A stretch of 64,000 nucleotides of DNA from Pseudomonas syringae (GTDB lineage: Bacteria; Pseudomonadota; Gammaproteobacteria; Pseudomonadales; Pseudomonadaceae): positions 38,907 through 102,906 of the forward strand of contig NZ_LGSI01000041.1 in the NCBI RefSeq assembly GCF_001698815.1, read 5' to 3'. The translations under genes were made by a program, and so were the position numbers. Under the pieces are notes generated by a model. It saw only the letters and a program-made list of their open reading frames with translations, ran no database searches and was not told the DNA's origin. Below, one piece after another: positions 60,999 through 64,000 of the stretch; within the stretch, counting starts at the first letter, position 1; each line of letters begins with the position of its first letter.

Positions 60999-61691
60999 TC
61001 ACGGCAGGTAAATGCTGAATAGTCCCCCACCGAGACGGCCACCATTTGCGATTTCGATTCGACCCCGAATCCCGTTCCGCTCATGGATCTCTGCAATACG
61101 CGCAGCAAAATAAAGGCCCAGGCCCGTACTGCCGCTGGCTTGATTGATGCCTTGTACGTAGTCGGACTGGCGCTCGATCAGAAATAGCGGGTAGCCGGGG
61201 CCGTCATCGTTGATCGTTATTACCAGCCCGTCGGCCGCTTCCCCGATATTGATCACCACCGCTCGGCGGGCAAAACGGATAGCGTTGATGATAATGTTGG
61301 CCATCACCGAACCAATCAATTCTCGATCAAAGAAGCCCAGCGGGTTCGAGCTGTTCATTACCAACGTAGCGGTGATCCCGCGACTGCTTAGCACCTCATG
61401 ATGCAGTGCCAGCTGTGCTTCGATAAAGTCATCGAGTTCGTGATAATCCGGACGCAATGGCAACTGGTTGACACCCAACTTGTACAAGCCAAGCAACTGC
61501 ACCAGCATTCCATTAAGATTAGCGAACTCATAGTCGATCACGCCGTGTTCGGGAGTGTCGCGCTCCGCATCGGTAAGCCGGCCTGACCATTGGCCATGCG
61601 CCTGCATCAACGTCGCGAGGGCGTTTTTCATGTCATGCACTGTGGATGCAATGACCATGGAAAAATCAAGACCGGTATTCATTTCGCTCAT
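60999..61691 (-). CDS. Soluble sensor histidine kinase, 230 residues
   Basis: Short kinase without a membrane span or input domain. The phospho-His is in IASTVHDMKNALATLMQAHG (about 14-33). The ATP-binding part has NIIINAIRFARRA (N box), INDDGPGYPLF (G1) and STGLGLYFAARIAEIH (G2). Its ATG overlaps the stop of the TPR response regulator by 4 nt, so the two form a two-component pair. It probably depends on a partner protein for sensing. Confidence 0.88.
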   Translation of the reverse strand: MSEMNTGLDFSMVIASTVHDMKNALATLMQAHGQWSGRLTDAERDTPEHGVIDYEFANLNGMLVQLLGLYKLGVNQLPLRPDYHELDDFIEAQLALHHEVLSSRGITATLVMNSSNPLGFFDRELIGSVMANIIINAIRFARRAVVINIGEAADGLVITINDDGPGYPLFLIERQSDYVQGINQASGSTGLGLYFAARIAEIHERNGIRGRIEIANGGRLGGGLFSIYLP

Positions 61692-63292
61692 GCGCCGAAT
61701 GCCCTGCTTTGTAATTTCTGGAATCTGTCATATCGCGGATCGCTGTCAGGCATATTGCCGACCATTTTCAGGCAGGTTTGGCACTCTTGTAGGTTGGCAG
61801 CGTCCGGAGCCAATCCCTTGGCATGCAGCAACGACTGCGCCAGGTTCAACGCGATACTGATGTTCTTCGGTTGCAAGGCCAGAGCATTGCGGAAAAAATC
61901 CCGAGCTTCGGGCAAACTGCCAGCCTTGTAGCTGCGAACGCCCTGTAGATTCAGGTCCATTGCTGCTTTGCCAGCACCCAGAATCGCAGGGTCGTCGGTC
62001 TGCTTTGCGATACTTTGCATAACCACCGGGTCATCGCCGTAGATCTCGGCACAACTTTTAAGCACGCCAGCACCGGCATCCTCCTGCCCCAGCTTTTGTA
62101 ATTGCGCAGCAACTACCAACGCCGCATCGGCACTAAGAAACTGCTCCATGCCCTGCAGGCGTCCCATTGCATCTTCGGTCAGCTTCGCCGCCGCTTCAGG
62201 ATCCGACAATTGCAGGCTGGTGGCTTTCATCAAGCGGGTTCGCACCTGAAGGCCCTGATCGCTGCCATGCTCTTTGGCGACCTCACTCAGCGTCTGGTTC
62301 AGCTCTACTCTGGATCGCGAATCGAGACCCTGATCGCCGTTTTTGCTGATCAATGCCTGAGCAAATCCCAGATTGGCTTCGGGATCCTTGAACCGAGAAT
62401 GTTGCCCCTGGGCCACTGCATGCCGATAAGCTTTGGAAGCACTTTCGAAATCTTCGTTAACAAGGGCCAACTTGCCAAGCAACCGTTGACGCCGTACAGC
62501 CAACGGTGACAAGCGCACGGCAGCCTCCAGCACCTCCTGCGCGCGCTTGGAATCGCCGCGAGCCACCAATACATCGGCGAGTCCATCGTAGAGCGCCGGC
62601 ATTGTCGAAAACGCTTTCAATGCTTGCTCAAAGACCAACTGAGCTTCACTGACCTTGTTGCGCTTGAACAGCAGATTGCCCAGTGCTGCGTAAGCCCAAG
62701 GGGTAGCGCGGTCGGCAAGAATGCTCTTGAGAAAGGTTTCCAGCGCATCATGCTGATTGAGGTCGCGCAGGGCATCGGCCTTGTAACGCAAACATAAAGG
62801 CGCGTATCGCTGATCCTGATTTATAAGATCGGTGCAGGCAGCCAATACCTCGGCTGGCTTGCCTCGGTCCAAGGCCTGGAGGATAGGCTTGAGCAGGCTC
62901 TTGCGCTGGACAAGCTTTTCGAGGCGCTGGGCCAGGCCTGCACGGTTGAAAGGCTTGGTCAGATAAGCGTCCGGTTCCCATTCAAGAGCGCTCATGACCA
63001 TCGCCTGACTGTTTTCGGCGGTAACCATGATGAACACGCTTTCATGGCTCAACAGCTTGTCGACCATGAGATCTTCCAGCACGTGTTGACCGTTTTTCTT
63101 GCCGTCACCGAGATTGAAATCGTGCAGGACAAAATCGTAGCGTTTCTGCGCGCACATTCGCAGCGCCTGCTCGCCAGTGTCTGCAGTATCGACATCCTTC
63201 ACGCCCAACTCGCGCAACATCGATCTGACGGAACTTCGAAAGTCAGAGAAATCATCGACGATAAGAAAGCTTTTTTGGTTGTACGCCAGCAT
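61688..63292 (-). CDS. Response regulator with TPR-repeat output
   Basis: 534 residues. The receiver (1-130) has FLIVDDFSDFRSSVRSMLRE, the phospho-Asp in FVLHDFNLGDGKK (about 58) and Lys in YLTKPFN (about 110). The rest (about 140-530) is helical with several TPR-like repeats (PWAYAALGNLLFKRNKVSEA, PALYDGLADVLVARGDSKRA, EARDFFRNALALQPKNISIA). There is no DNA-binding, GGDEF or EAL domain, so output should be through protein binding. It is cotranscribed with the kinase gene downstream and lies about 225 nt from the rRNA operon end. Confidence 0.9.
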   Translation of the reverse strand: MLAYNQKSFLIVDDFSDFRSSVRSMLRELGVKDVDTADTGEQALRMCAQKRYDFVLHDFNLGDGKKNGQHVLEDLMVDKLLSHESVFIMVTAENSQAMVMSALEWEPDAYLTKPFNRAGLAQRLEKLVQRKSLLKPILQALDRGKPAEVLAACTDLINQDQRYAPLCLRYKADALRDLNQHDALETFLKSILADRATPWAYAALGNLLFKRNKVSEAQLVFEQALKAFSTMPALYDGLADVLVARGDSKRAQEVLEAAVRLSPLAVRRQRLLGKLALVNEDFESASKAYRHAVAQGQHSRFKDPEANLGFAQALISKNGDQGLDSRSRVELNQTLSEVAKEHGSDQGLQVRTRLMKATSLQLSDPEAAAKLTEDAMGRLQGMEQFLSADAALVVAAQLQKLGQEDAGAGVLKSCAEIYGDDPVVMQSIAKQTDDPAILGAGKAAMDLNLQGVRSYKAGSLPEARDFFRNALALQPKNISIALNLAQSLLHAKGLAPDAANLQECQTCLKMVGNMPDSDPRYDRFQKLQSRAFGA

Positions 63293-63472
63293 CGAGATTC
63301 CTGTCGCGAGGAGTCAAAAAAAGGTCATTCCTTAGCGCAATGCAAGAACGGTTCCAGCTCGGCGAGCTTGCAGATTTCTGGATGAAGCAATTATCCGGGG
63401 TAATACCGGAGACAAGACGCGCCGTCGCGCCCAAAATTGATATCACCTAACAGGACATTTTCGAGCAGACAA

Positions 63473-63507
63473 ACAAAACCCCTGAACGCGTAAGCGATCA
63501 GGGGTTC
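63473..63507 (-). terminator. Rho-independent terminator of the rRNA operon
   Basis: On the minus strand AACCCCTGATCGC and GCGTTCAGGGGTT form a stem of about 12 bp (one mismatch or G-U) around TTAC, then TTTGTTTGT. It lies just past the 5S gene. Confidence 0.88.
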
Positions 63508-63518
63508 TGGAATTCAAT

Positions 63519-63634
63519 CTTGACGATGACCTACTCTCACATGGGGAAACCCCACACTACCATCGGCGATGCATCGTTTCACTGCTGAGTTCGGGATGGG
63601 ATCAGGTGGTTCCAATGCTCTATGGTCGTCAAGA
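63519..63634 (-). rRNA. rrf: 5S ribosomal RNA
   Basis: The minus strand begins CTTGACGACCATAGAGCATT and contains ACCTGATCCCATCCCGAACT and GATGGTAGTGTGGGGTTTCC, ending in GAGAGTAGGTCATCGTCAAG. This is a complete Pseudomonas-type 5S, about 116 nt; ends are set by pairing of the terminal CTTGACGA/TCGTCAAG stem. Confidence 0.96.
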
Positions 63635-63791
63635 AATTCGGGTACCGACGCGTCTTGCGACGTTTCGGCAAATCGGGTATGTGATAGTCAGGTGTCTTTT
63701 GTGCGTGTGCGTCGCGAACTTTCGGTTCGTGTCGTCTTCACAGTCACCGCAATCTGATGCTCATTCGAGTCACAGATTGCTTGGGTGTTAT

Positions 63792-64000
63792 ATGGTCAAG
63801 CCTCACGGGCAATTAGTATGGGTTAGCTCAACGCCTCACAGCGCTTACACACCCCACCTATCAACGTCGTAGTCTTCGACGGCCCTTCAGGGAACTCAAG
63901 GTTCCAGTGAGATCTCATCTTGAGGCTAGTTTCCCGCTTAGATGCTTTCAGCGGTTATCTATTCCGAACATAGCTACCCGGCAATGCCACTGGCGTGACA
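63792..64000 (-). rRNA. rrl: 23S ribosomal RNA, 3' end (partial)
   Basis: The minus strand contains GTAAGCGCTGTGAGGCGTTG, AGCTAACCCATACTAATTGC and CCGTGAGGCTTGACCAT, the conserved 3' end of Pseudomonas 23S. The gene runs off the window edge. The spacer to the 5S gene (63635-63791) contains no tRNA. Confidence 0.95.

Noticed and set aside
63635..63791. tRNA in the 23S-5S spacer
   Set aside because: No cloverleaf arms or T-loop consensus found on either strand.
1..64000. CRISPR arrays, insertion sequences, phage genes or integrase-linked attachment sites
   Set aside because: No regularly spaced direct repeats, transposase or integrase frames were seen; the glycosylation island shows no visible mobility genes.

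Overview
The window is a chromosomal segment of a Pseudomonas (gamma-proteobacterium). The flagellar gene order, the FleQ/FleS/FleR regulators, the HptB-HsbR-HsbA module and the 5S/23S sequences all fit that genus, and the G+C level by eye suits the P. fluorescens/P. syringae lineage. I cannot name the species. Almost everything lies on the minus strand, so operons read from high to low coordinates. Only a small exported peptide gene (46704) and flgA-flgM-flgN-flgZ (54225-56822) are on the plus strand.

Layout, low to high coordinates: partial fliK; hptB-hsbR-hsbA; fliJ-fliI-fliH-fliG-fliF-fliE (export ATPase, switch, MS ring); fleR-fleS and fleQ (sigma54-type regulators); fliT-like, fliS, fliD, flaG, fliC (filament); a glycosylation island of about 20 kb (17.8-37.9 kb); flgL-flgK-flgJ-flgI-flgH-flgG-flgF; a second, enlarged FlgE-like hook gene; flgE-flgD-flgC-flgB; cheR-cheV; flgA/flgM/flgN/flgZ; then non-flagellar genes (MFS transporter, glutamine-synthetase-like enzyme, a decayed oxygenase gene, a kinase and TPR response-regulator pair) and the 3' end of an rRNA operon (23S-5S).

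The island encodes most of a CMP-pseudaminic acid pathway (PseB, C, G, I, F; no PseH seen), a ketoacyl-ACP synthase III homologue, a Maf-type (DUF115) transferase coupled to an 85-residue unknown protein, and a CDP-hexose branch (RfbF, RfbG, RfbC-like epimerase, C-methyltransferase, NAD-dependent reductase/epimerase). It also has a CmcI-type methyltransferase-like protein and two very large multidomain glycosyltransferases. I infer that it builds and attaches a composite glycan to flagellin.

Regulation can be read from the DNA. Six sigma54 sites with GG-N10-GC spacing precede fliK, fliE, fleSR, flgB, flgF and flgA. FliA (sigma28) sites precede fliC and flgM. Strong hairpin terminators follow fliC, fliD, fleQ, flgE, cheR, flgZ/MFS and the rRNA operon. 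The most unusual items are the FlgE paralogue with a duplicated D2 domain and a leader that could hide its ribosome binding site, the acyl-synthase/PseH-less pseudaminic acid cluster joined to a branched CDP-sugar module, a 31-codon coupled mini-ORF upstream of pseF, and the multiply broken dioxygenase-like gene.
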